7,387 nt of DNA from Planctomycetaceae bacterium (GTDB taxonomy: Bacteria; Planctomycetota; Planctomycetia; Pirellulales; Thermoguttaceae): contig JAITQV010000050.1 in assembly GCA_031288765.1 (NCBI GenBank), forward strand, positions 1-7,387, given 5' to 3'. A program made the position numbers and the translations under genes. Below, piece by piece: positions 1-5,575 of this stretch. The first letter of the stretch is position 1. The number at the start of each line of letters is the position of its first letter. The notes under the pieces are model-generated. The model did not search any database, had not been told where the DNA came from, and worked only from the letters and a program-made list of their open reading frames with translations.

Positions 1-2
1 AT

Positions 3-356
3 CCTGCTAAAATTCGCAGCGATACGACCGTAACAGAAAGCAACATTCATTATCCGACGGATTCGAATTTACTTTGGGACGTTTATCGCACGATTTCACG
101 TCTTGTGGAACACGCCAGCGACCAGGAAGAAGTTTTACGTAACTGTCTATTTTATTTAACCACAGAATACACGGAACACACGGAAATTAGTAAATTGATA
201 CGATCACAAGTTTATTTTTTGAGGATACAAAATGAAGACAATAACAAAAAAACATTTTATGTCCTATTCCCTATAAATAAACGAAAATTGAAGTTGTACG
301 TCAACATTATTATTACAACTTCCGTGTATTTCGTGTATTCAGTGGTTAATAAATAG
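3..356 (+). pseudogene. ISNCY-like transposase, internal fragment (truncated)
   Basis: The reading frame is open from the window edge. Its first 47 codons (3-143) encode a stretch with the motifs SDTTV, ESNIHYPTDSNLLWDVYR and ISRLVEH. From memory, this D-T-T-V/IHYPTDS pattern is characteristic of ISNCY-type DDE transposases, where it lies in the middle of the catalytic region. The resemblance stops at about codon 47. The frame then runs through a non-coding repeat arm (translating as TTEYTEHTE) and AT-rich sequence to a TAG at 354-356, which itself lies in the second repeat arm. No further transposase sequence follows, so the downstream half of the gene has been lost or replaced. The upstream part lies outside the window. 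I am fairly sure of the transposase origin, less sure of the family, and consider the tail after 143 to be junk translation. Confidence 0.7.
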
Positions 357-364
357 ACAATTAC
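139..364. repeat. 226-bp inverted-repeat (MITE-like) element
   Basis: Two arms of about 46-48 bp face each other. The left arm (139-186) reads GTAACTGTCTA... into ACCACAGAATACACGG; the right arm (317-364) is its imperfect reverse complement and ends ...TAGACAATTAC. The roughly 130 bp between them is AT-rich and without a credible gene. A third copy of the arm lies at 6893-6939. The outer ends (GTAAcTGTCTA and its complement) match except for one base. I see no clear target-site duplication outside the arms. Sequences of the type CCGTGT-ATTC-GTGGTTAA are a common dispersed intergenic repeat in several bacterial phyla, and database proteins reading EYTEHTE come from translating them. The element ends 5 bp before the DUF1559 start codon, so it supplies that gene's leader. 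Confidence 0.7.
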
Positions 365-369
365 AAAAA

Positions 370-1614
370 ATGAGTGATTGTTTATTTAACCTTATGCCGT
401 TTTTAACGGCAATCCTTATAGCATCTTTTATGCTATTAACCTTGTTGTGTACCGGCAGTAATTTCCGTTCGAAGGTTCGTCGAACCGGATACCGAAACGG
501 ATTTACGCTGGTCGAGTTGTTGGTAGTAATTGCGATTATCGGAGTGTTAATCGCATTACTATTACCGGCAATTCAAGCCGCTCGAGAAGCTGCAAGAAGA
601 ATGTCGTGTACCAACAATCTCAAACAAGTCGGTATTGCGGTTCACAACTTCAACGATACCTATCAAGGATTACCGCCGATTTGTATCTCTTCATGGAAAC
701 CGTCCATCCATATACTTATTTTGCCTTATATGGAACAGACGGCATTGTACGACACTCTTTCACAGGCTCCGTTTTTCCAAAATCCATTTCCCGGCAGTGG
801 AACAACTCCCGATTTATCAACCTTTCCTGATGTATGGTTCAACTCCATTTCTAAATCAACAAAGGAACAATTGGGATCCGTTTCGACCTATAAATGTCCG
901 TCCCGCCGTAGCGGAGGAACCGCCTACGTCTCCAAACTTTCTTCCGAAAGCGATCATCCGAGCAGTGGTCCGTTAAGTGATTATGTTGCAGTTGTAACCA
1001 AAGATGAAGAATATCGCTGGGCAAGGTATGTGTACGATATTATCGGATCAAATGCCACTCTCGCCCGCTATTCTTTTGATAAATTCCGTGGTCCGTTTCG
1101 ATTACCGATTCAGATTAGTTCGGGAGCCCTTAACCATTCAGATGATTATGACGCAACAAAAGCAGATTTGATGAAAATCAAAAGCTGGGAAATCCGTGAT
1201 ACAATAGCACGTTGGGGAGATGGAACAAGCAATCAACTCATTTACGGAGAAAAATTCATTCCGACCCATGCGTTAGTAACCGGAACCGAAGCACCACTGA
1301 GTCAACGTTATTGGGACGGTAGTTATCATTACGCGGATATTAACCGTCCTTGGAATGTAGCCAGACTTATTCATCTTGACTGGACAGGAAACGACCCAAC
1401 ACGAATCATTGCCAAATCACCAAATGATCCTTATTTTGTTAATAAAATTCCAAGTGATGTTTGGGGAAAAGGAGGATTCGGAAGTCATCATAGCGGTATT
1501 TGTACATTCCTTTTGGGAGACGGCGCTGTTCGTCCGATAACAATAGTAATTTCTCCCGAAACACTTTTTGCGTTAGCCGCTGTTGATGATAGTGTTTCTG
1601 TTTCTATTCCGTAA
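370..1614 (+). CDS. DUF1559 domain protein with type IV pilin-like N-terminus
   Basis: This 414-residue protein belongs to the pseudopilin-like DUF1559 (SBP_bac_10) family that is highly multiplied in planctomycetes. The prepilin motif is at residues 43-49 (NG/FTLVE): cleavage is predicted after Gly44, and Glu49 is the conserved +5 glutamate. The hydrophobic helix follows (residues 50-69), then the family signature AREAARRMSCTNNLKQVG at 71-88. The C-terminal H-x9-DG motif is present as His374 to Asp384-Gly385. The protein should be processed by a prepilin peptidase and sit in the inner membrane or envelope; its biochemical role is unknown. Oddly, there is a second hydrophobic stretch (about residues 8-28) before the prepilin motif, and no Shine-Dalgarno sequence before ATG 370. 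The true start may be internal, for example ATG 394 or ATG 430. A lipoprotein gene follows 108 bp downstream, a common pairing in this phylum. Confidence 0.9.
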   Translation: MSDCLFNLMPFLTAILIASFMLLTLLCTGSNFRSKVRRTGYRNGFTLVELLVVIAIIGVLIALLLPAIQAAREAARRMSCTNNLKQVGIAVHNFNDTYQGLPPICISSWKPSIHILILPYMEQTALYDTLSQAPFFQNPFPGSGTTPDLSTFPDVWFNSISKSTKEQLGSVSTYKCPSRRSGGTAYVSKLSSESDHPSSGPLSDYVAVVTKDEEYRWARYVYDIIGSNATLARYSFDKFRGPFRLPIQISSGALNHSDDYDATKADLMKIKSWEIRDTIARWGDGTSNQLIYGEKFIPTHALVTGTEAPLSQRYWDGSYHYADINRPWNVARLIHLDWTGNDPTRIIAKSPNDPYFVNKIPSDVWGKGGFGSHHSGICTFLLGDGAVRPITIVISPETLFALAAVDDSVSVSIP

Positions 1615-1623
1615 TATCAATAT

Positions 1624-1672
1624 CGTATGATTTCCGTTATCCTCACTTTGCAGGGTAATGAGTTGTCATACG
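1624..1672 (+). other. imperfect stem-loop between DUF1559 gene and lipoprotein gene
   Basis: CGTATGA (1624-1630) pairs perfectly with TCATACG (1666-1672). Inside, TTATCC can pair with GGGTAA using one G-U pair. The sequence after it is AT-rich (TTTTGATAGTTTAGTTTATTATTTTT) but has no tight run of U directly after the stem. It could be a weak terminator, an mRNA processing site or chance. Confidence 0.3.
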
Positions 1673-1713
1673 TTTTGATAGTTTAGTTTATTATTTTTAT
1701 TCGTTTAACAAAA

Positions 1714-1718
1714 AAGGA
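1714..1718 (+). promoter_or_regulatory. Shine-Dalgarno site of the lipoprotein gene
   Basis: AAGGA ends four bases before the ATG at 1723. It supports that start, which also gives a well-formed lipoprotein signal peptide. Most other genes in the window lack such a site. Confidence 0.6.
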
Positions 1719-1722
1719 TAAC

Positions 1723-2151
1723 ATGAGTAAATATTTATTATTTCTATCGTTCTGTTTGACCGGTTTGATTTTTTTCACTGGTTGTAAGGAAAACATTTCG
1801 GTTTTTGGAAAGGTTGTATTTCCAGATGGTCAACCGCTTCAAACAGGAACAGTTTGTTTTCAGAACGAGATTATCGTAGCAACAGGTAATTTACAAAGCG
1901 ACGGTTCATTTCGTTTGGGAATTGAAAAAGAAGGTAACGGACTTCCAGCCGGTTCTTATCAGGTGTATATTTCCGGAGCACAAAATATTGAAAAAACTCC
2001 GCCACCGAAAGATAATCCCGAAGGTTGGGGTGATCCGATTGTAACACCATTAATTCACTCTAAATTTATGTCACCACAAACTTCCGGTTTGAGTTGTGAG
2101 GTTGTCAAAGGTATGAAGCTACCTTATAATATTACCGTTGAGTATCCGTAA
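1723..2151 (+). CDS. small lipoprotein with carboxypeptidase-regulatory-like fold
   Basis: This 142-residue protein starts with a lipoprotein signal peptide: a short basic n-region (MSK), a hydrophobic core, and the lipobox FTGC with the lipidated cysteine at residue 21. The mature part begins with SVFGKVVFPDGQPLQTGTV, the opening strand pattern of the carboxypeptidase-regulatory-like (transthyretin-like beta-sandwich) domain. It continues with DGSFRLG and LPAGSYQVYI, which are also typical of this fold. Planctomycetes carry many such lipoproteins directly downstream of DUF1559 genes, as here. The protein is probably anchored to an envelope membrane and may act with its pseudopilin neighbour, but no biochemical function is established. 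The length matches that of similar planctomycete lipoproteins. The localisation call is firm; the fold call is by motif only. Confidence 0.85.
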   Translation: MSKYLLFLSFCLTGLIFFTGCKENISVFGKVVFPDGQPLQTGTVCFQNEIIVATGNLQSDGSFRLGIEKEGNGLPAGSYQVYISGAQNIEKTPPPKDNPEGWGDPIVTPLIHSKFMSPQTSGLSCEVVKGMKLPYNITVEYP

Positions 2152-2154
2152 ATG

Positions 2155-2190
2155 AACAACAGTTATAGTAACATTCTGTTGTTGTTTATA
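2155..2190 (+). terminator. candidate terminator after the lipoprotein gene
   Basis: AACAACAG (2155-2162) pairs with CTGTTGTT (2176-2183) around a 13-base loop, three bases after the lipoprotein stop codon, and T-rich sequence follows. The stem is AT-rich and the T tract is interrupted, so termination may be partial and allow read-through into the BNR/sialidase-like gene. Confidence 0.4.
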
Positions 2191-2229
2191 TTTATGTTTT
2201 TTGTTTGCTTTAACATTGTTACCATTATT

Positions 2230-2234
2230 AGGAG
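2230..2234 (+). promoter_or_regulatory. Shine-Dalgarno site deciding the sialidase-like start
   Basis: AGGAG lies eight bases before the ATG at 2243. It favours that start over the in-frame ATG at 2201, which would add 14 hydrophobic residues in front of a signal peptide that is already complete. Confidence 0.75.
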
Positions 2235-2242
2235 TATTTACA

Positions 2243-4057
2243 ATGAAGAAAATTTTTGTTTTAACTTTGTTAGCGTTCCTGTTTTTTCCGTTTACCGTTT
2301 CGGCTCAACAGAATCCCGATGTTAATGTTTGGGTTAAAGAATACGAAGGGCGTATTAAAAATGTTACGGAGTCACGGCAGAAACAAAAACCAAACTTTCA
2401 AACCGATCTCCAATTTTCGAAACCGGATTACGTCGTTTTCGTACCGGAAGTCGAACCGGAAAAACTCGGCGATATGTACAATGACCATTTTCAAGTCTTC
2501 GACAAACCAAATGGTAAACTCTTCGCTGTCTGGTGTCAGGCATCCGTCGAAGGAGCTCTCGACCAACATGTTGCCTTTTCCCAAAGTAACAATAAAGGTA
2601 AAACATGGGAAAAACCGCGTGTTCTCGCCGGAAATAAAACAGTTGCCGAAGGAATCGCAAACAAGGGAACGATTGCCAGTTGGGCGTTTCCGTTGGTCAG
2701 TAAATCAGGACGAATTTATATTTTGTACAACCAATTCGTTCCCGGTAAAGTTTCCACAAACCGGCAACACACCGGAATTATGATGGGAATTTACAGCGAT
2801 GATGACGGCGAAACATGGACGGCACCGGAAGAAATTGCCATGCCGCGTACTTCAAACGACGGTTCGGATCCGTCAATTCCGCCGGAATGGGTGGTCTGGC
2901 AAAAACCAACCCGTGTCGGTAAAAACGGTAATTATCTTGTCGGTGTGAGCCGTTATGTTCATCCGAATTTTCATTCAAAATACCGTACAGTTACGGAATT
3001 TATCCATTTCGACAATGTTGATCAAAACCCGTCAATCAAAAATCTGGCGGTTCGTTGGGTGATGACTGACGATAAAGTGTTACACTCCGGTGTTCATTGC
3101 GAAGAACCGGCAATTGTTAAACTTCCCGACGGTCGGCTTTTTGTTGTTATGCGAAGCGGAACCGGCAGTCCCTTGTGGTCGGTCAGCAGTGATGACGGCG
3201 AAACTTGGGCGGCTCCGAAACCGTTGTTGATGAAAGACGGCGGTGATCCGATTCCGCATCCAATGTCGCCTTGCCCGATTTACGATTGGAAAGGAAATGA
3301 AGCCGCCGGCGGTTTGTATTTTCTGATGGCGCATAACCGGTACGATAAATGGAATCCCAATCCTTGGCAGAATCGCGGACCGTTGTATCTTTTTGCCGGT
3401 CGTTACCAAAAAGATGCCGAACAACCGGTTTGGTTTGACGGTCCCAAAAAATTTATTGAACGAAAAAGCGGTAACTCCTTTTATACCAGTACAACATTGT
3501 TGGACGGCAAAACAGTGTTATGGTACAACGACCAGAAATTTTATTTGCTGGGGCGTGTGATTGGGGAAAATTTCTTCGACGGTCAACCGGATACCGAATT
3601 GTACAATCCCAATACGGAAATCGATTTATCTTCTTCTTCTCCGAAAAATCACGCCGACGGTAAACCAATCCGATTAGGAATTTCGCCGAAATTGGAACTC
3701 AAAAACGGAGCTGAACAGGGAATTTTCAAACAAGGTGAAACAATTTTTAAGAACAGAAATTACACGGTAATTCAATGTCCGAAAGAACTCAACGGTAAAA
3801 AATTTGTTCGGAGTAACATTGAATCTGTGGAGGCGGTTTGTCGGGAAAACGGAATAATTTATGTTCTTACCCCGCTCAAAGATCGTAATTCGGATAGTGT
3901 TGCGGAAACACTTCTAAAACTCGGATTCGAAAAAGTTGCCCAACCGGAAACATTGCTTTTTGAACGGATTCCCGACGCAATTGTTACACTGTATCAAAAA
4001 GAAGTGAAAGCCGGTGAAACTATCAAATTGGGAAAATGGAGTCTGTTGATTTATTAA
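2243..4057 (+). CDS. secreted BNR-repeat / sialidase-like glycan-active protein
   Basis: From ATG 2243 this is a 604-residue protein. A Sec signal peptide (MKKIFVLTLLAF..., cleavage near VSA/QQ at about residue 21) sends it out of the cytoplasm. The core is a six-bladed beta-propeller of the BNR_2/exo-sialidase type. Three Asp boxes of the form S-x-D/N-x-G-x-T-W are visible at about 115-122 (SNNKGKTW), 185-192 (SDDDGETW) and 315-322 (SSDDGETW). The block EEPAIVKLPDGRLFVVMRSG (287-306) matches the propeller strand that carries one sialic-acid-binding arginine (Arg304). A separate beta-rich C-terminal part (about 475-604) ends KAGETIKLGKWSLLIY. I do not see the N-terminal FRIP arginine motif of true GH33 sialidases: the equivalent place reads NDHFQVFDKPNGKLFAVW. 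Sialidase activity is therefore uncertain and another glycan is possible. It lies 91 bp after the lipoprotein gene, with no transporter or catabolic partners nearby. Confidence 0.85.
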   Translation: MKKIFVLTLLAFLFFPFTVSAQQNPDVNVWVKEYEGRIKNVTESRQKQKPNFQTDLQFSKPDYVVFVPEVEPEKLGDMYNDHFQVFDKPNGKLFAVWCQASVEGALDQHVAFSQSNNKGKTWEKPRVLAGNKTVAEGIANKGTIASWAFPLVSKSGRIYILYNQFVPGKVSTNRQHTGIMMGIYSDDDGETWTAPEEIAMPRTSNDGSDPSIPPEWVVWQKPTRVGKNGNYLVGVSRYVHPNFHSKYRTVTEFIHFDNVDQNPSIKNLAVRWVMTDDKVLHSGVHCEEPAIVKLPDGRLFVVMRSGTGSPLWSVSSDDGETWAAPKPLLMKDGGDPIPHPMSPCPIYDWKGNEAAGGLYFLMAHNRYDKWNPNPWQNRGPLYLFAGRYQKDAEQPVWFDGPKKFIERKSGNSFYTSTTLLDGKTVLWYNDQKFYLLGRVIGENFFDGQPDTELYNPNTEIDLSSSSPKNHADGKPIRLGISPKLELKNGAEQGIFKQGETIFKNRNYTVIQCPKELNGKKFVRSNIESVEAVCRENGIIYVLTPLKDRNSDSVAETLLKLGFEKVAQPETLLFERIPDAIVTLYQKEVKAGETIKLGKWSLLIY

Positions 4058-4603
4058 CTGAGAACCTCTAATAGACCTTTTCCCTTACCTGCTCACACAT
4101 TGAAAATATGGCAAAAACGTCGTATTTTGTAATTATTAAGCCGATTGTTTTTTTGTGGTTTTCACGGTTAAAGAATCATTGTATCTATTCAGTTATTTAT
4201 TCGAAAATAGGGCTGAAAGCCCTAGTTTCGTGATAGCGGACTGAATAGATACAATATTGGTAAGTTAGCGAAAAAGTCTATTTTAAGTATTTTTCAGAAT
4301 TACCGCTGATTTAAATACATCTTTGCTCAAAAGGCAGAAGCCGCAAAAAATAGGGATTTTTTTAGAATATCTTAAATTACGCATTTTGACTTTGTTAATT
4401 TTTTGGAAAGTGCAGTGAATAAGTCCGTTGAGAAAGTTGTCAAAACCGCTGTTCACAAGACCGAGATAATCTCTTGCCGTCATTTTTCCTGCGAATTGGC
4501 GGTCAAAATCCGCCCTTTTGCCATAAATCTGTGCCCTTATCCCGTTTAAGGACAACAATTAACAACTATTTTATGCTCTTTTGCCCAAAAAATAACCCCT
4601 AAT
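4058..4603. other. gene-free stretch after the sialidase-like gene
   Basis: I find no gene I would defend here. The stretch holds a palindromic repeat (4178-4255, listed separately). It also holds a 91-codon minus-strand frame (4558-4283) that needs a TTG start and resembles no family I know, plus a small hairpin GGCGG/CCGCC (4498-4514). The minus-strand frame starts 46 bp from the 21-bp palindrome array, which is the only reason to keep it in mind. Confidence 0.5.
4178..4255. repeat. palindromic intergenic repeat, copy 1 (GAA-loop hairpin inside long arms)
   Basis: Perfect 16-bp outer arms ATTGTATCTATTCAGT (4178-4193) and ACTGAATAGATACAAT (4240-4255) enclose an inner hairpin AGGGCT-GAA-AGCCCT (4209-4223). 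A diverged second copy lies at 6648-6720 and a single right arm at 5026-5042. Both full copies lie just downstream of a gene end (120 bp after the sialidase-like gene, 79 bp after nifU). This suggests a dispersed REP- or MITE-like element that may act as a 3' end stabiliser or partial terminator. No T run follows the hairpin. Confidence 0.75.
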
Positions 4604-4708
4604 GCCGTAAACATACGTATGTTTGTCATAAACATACGTATGTATGCCGTAAACATACGTATGTTTGTCTTAAACATACGTATGTATGCTGTAAACATAC
4701 GTATGTTA
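4604..4708. repeat. tandem array of five 21-bp units with a 12-bp palindrome core
   Basis: Five consecutive units (starting at 4604, 4625, 4646, 4667 and 4688) each contain AAACATACGTATGT, whose core ACATACGTATGT is a perfect palindrome and never varies. The 7-bp linkers alternate between an AT-GC(C/T)GT type and a TT-GTC(A/T)T type, giving a 42-bp higher-order period. A 21-bp spacing is two helical turns, so all palindromes face the same side of the DNA. This fits a cooperative binding site for a dimeric DNA-binding protein, or an iteron-like array. It is not a CRISPR, because the linkers are far too short. No regulator gene is in the window. Confidence 0.9.
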
Positions 4709-4782
4709 TACTCAAAATTGCCGCAAAGCGGTCTTTAATTTCTAGTAAATAAAGGCAGCTATTGAGAGGAAAGTTTTTTTAT

Positions 4783-5004
4783 CCTAAGCCCAAAGGGCGA
4801 AATGTGCATAACCGGCGGTGAAGCGCAGCGAAACCGCCGGATCAGACCCCCCAATATCACAAAAGCCCCGCACGGGGCGAGATTATCACCAACACAACCA
4901 TAATCTCGCCCTTGCAGGGCTTATATTTTTGGGGAGGCATGATCCGTAGGTTTCGTTTCGCTCCGCCTACGGTTATGCACATGACACCCCTTGCGGGGTT
5001 AAGA
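4783..5004. repeat. nested palindromic repeat of about 220 bp, multi-branched fold
   Basis: The stretch is roughly symmetric about 4893. From outside in: GCCC-AAA-GGGC (4788-4798) mirrors ACCCC-TTGC-GGGGT (4986-4999). The 13-bp ATGTGCATAACCG (4802-4814) is the exact reverse complement of 4970-4982. The hairpin CCGGCGGT/ACCGCCGG (4812-4840) mirrors CCGTAGG/CCTACGG (4944-4972). GGATCA (4839-4844) pairs with TGATCC (4940-4945). The hairpin GCCCCG-CA-CGGGGC (4865-4878) mirrors GCCCT-TGC-AGGGC (4908-4920). GCGAGATTAT (4877-4886) pairs with ATAATCTCGC (4900-4909). It is more GC-rich than its surroundings. Similar hairpin-rich intergenic repeats are familiar to me from other genomes, but I cannot name a family. 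Confidence 0.75.
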
Positions 5005-5025
5005 TTCAGAGTGAACACTGAAAAT

Positions 5026-5042
5026 AAATCACTGAATAGATA
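5026..5042. repeat. solitary right arm of the palindromic intergenic repeat
   Basis: AAATCACTGAATA (5026-5038) is identical to 6700-6712 of the second full copy, and ACTGAATAGATA (5031-5042) is identical to the right arm of the first copy. No clear left arm is found. It lies directly beside the nested palindrome and the candidate promoter. Confidence 0.55.
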
Positions 5043-5072
5043 TGACTACTTTATGGCATTTGTGAGTATAAT
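5042..5072 (+). promoter_or_regulatory. candidate promoter of the DUF1844-nifU unit
   Basis: A perfect TATAAT box (5067-5072) is preceded at 19 bp by ATGACT (5042-5047), four of six matches to TTGACA. Transcription would start near 5079 and give a leader of about 107 bases before the DUF1844 ATG. The start point would fall inside the hairpin at 5075-5097, so promoter and terminator could not both serve the same RNA. Confidence 0.4.
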
Positions 5073-5074
5073 TA

Positions 5075-5109
5075 GGGGAAGTTCCTCGAAATTCCCCCTT
5101 GTTTTTTTT
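5075..5109 (+). terminator. intrinsic-terminator-like hairpin upstream of the DUF1844 gene
   Basis: GGGGAA (5075-5080) pairs with TTCCCC (5092-5097). Past one mismatch the stem continues as TTC/GAA with the loop CTC. A run of eight T follows at 5102-5109. This is the best-formed intrinsic terminator in the window, yet no plus-strand gene lies within 1 kb upstream. It may end read-through or a non-coding transcript from the repeat region, or act as an attenuator for the genes downstream. Confidence 0.55.
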
Positions 5110-5185
5110 AGTAAAGGACAGATAATTAAGATAAATAGAAAACTTTTTGTTCCCGTTGGTAAAAATCAAACCTAAAAATCGAATT

Positions 5186-5536
5186 ATGACAGAAGACCAA
5201 AATTCAAACGCCGAAAAAAATCAGGAACCCCAAACACCGCCTTCGGATATTCCTAAGGATGTACCGCTTCCCAATCCGACATTGATCGGTCTTGTTTCCG
5301 GTTTGGCAACACAAGCTATGATTTCTCTCGGTATCTTTCCTAATCCGATTGACGGATCACAAAAGATTTTGTTGCATCAAGGAAAACACCTGATTGAAAC
5401 TATCGCCTTGCTGGACGAAAAAACAAAAGGAAATCAAACCGAAGAAGAAACAAAAACTTTGGTAAATATTCTTCACGAATTGCGAATGCTTTATGTCGCC
5501 GCACAAAAAGAAAAACAAAAACAAAACAATGAATAA
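5186..5536 (+). CDS. DUF1844 family protein
   Basis: From ATG 5186 this gives 116 residues. A TTG at 5147 would add 13 residues with no family resemblance, so I prefer 5186, though no Shine-Dalgarno site precedes either. The first 35 residues are polar, proline-rich and probably disordered. The rest matches DUF1844: LVSGLATQAMISLGIFPNP, then HLIETIALLDEKTKGN and LHELRMLYV. In this family, LATQA-x4-LG-x3-NP/DP and the DxKTKGN segment are the recognisable signatures. The protein has no signal peptide and the C-terminus is lysine- and glutamine-rich, so it is likely a soluble cytoplasmic helical protein. Its function is unknown. The nifU gene starts 39 bp downstream on the same strand, suggesting co-transcription, but this does not prove a role in Fe-S assembly. 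Confidence 0.85.
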   Translation: MTEDQNSNAEKNQEPQTPPSDIPKDVPLPNPTLIGLVSGLATQAMISLGIFPNPIDGSQKILLHQGKHLIETIALLDEKTKGNQTEEETKTLVNILHELRMLYVAAQKEKQKQNNE

Positions 5537-5575
5537 TTTTCCATTTCAATAAACCTCCGCACAATCCGTAACATT

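Noticed and set aside
105..356. 83-codon frame starting inside the transposase fragment
   Set aside because: It is the tail of the frame open from position 3. Its first part is transposase remnant and the rest is translation of repeat arms (TTEYTEHTE and its mirror).
2201..2242. Upstream ATG extending the sialidase-like protein by 14 residues
   Set aside because: It places hydrophobic residues before a complete signal peptide, whereas AGGAG at 2230-2234 is correctly spaced for ATG 2243.
4283..4558. Minus-strand 91-codon frame
   Set aside because: It needs a TTG start, has no ribosome binding site and matches no family I recognise. It is kept only as a remark because its 5' end faces the 21-bp array.
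4604..4708. CRISPR array
   Set aside because: The linkers are 7 bp and alternate between two related sequences. Real spacers are longer and unique, and no cas gene is present.
4912..5175. Plus-strand 87-codon frame
   Set aside because: It is translated from the right half of the nested palindrome and the terminator region. The reading reflects hairpin repeats and not a conserved protein.
5147..5185. TTG-started N-terminal extension of the DUF1844 protein
   Set aside because: The 13 added residues overlap the leader just after the terminator-like hairpin and show no family resemblance. ATG 5186 gives a normal DUF1844 layout.
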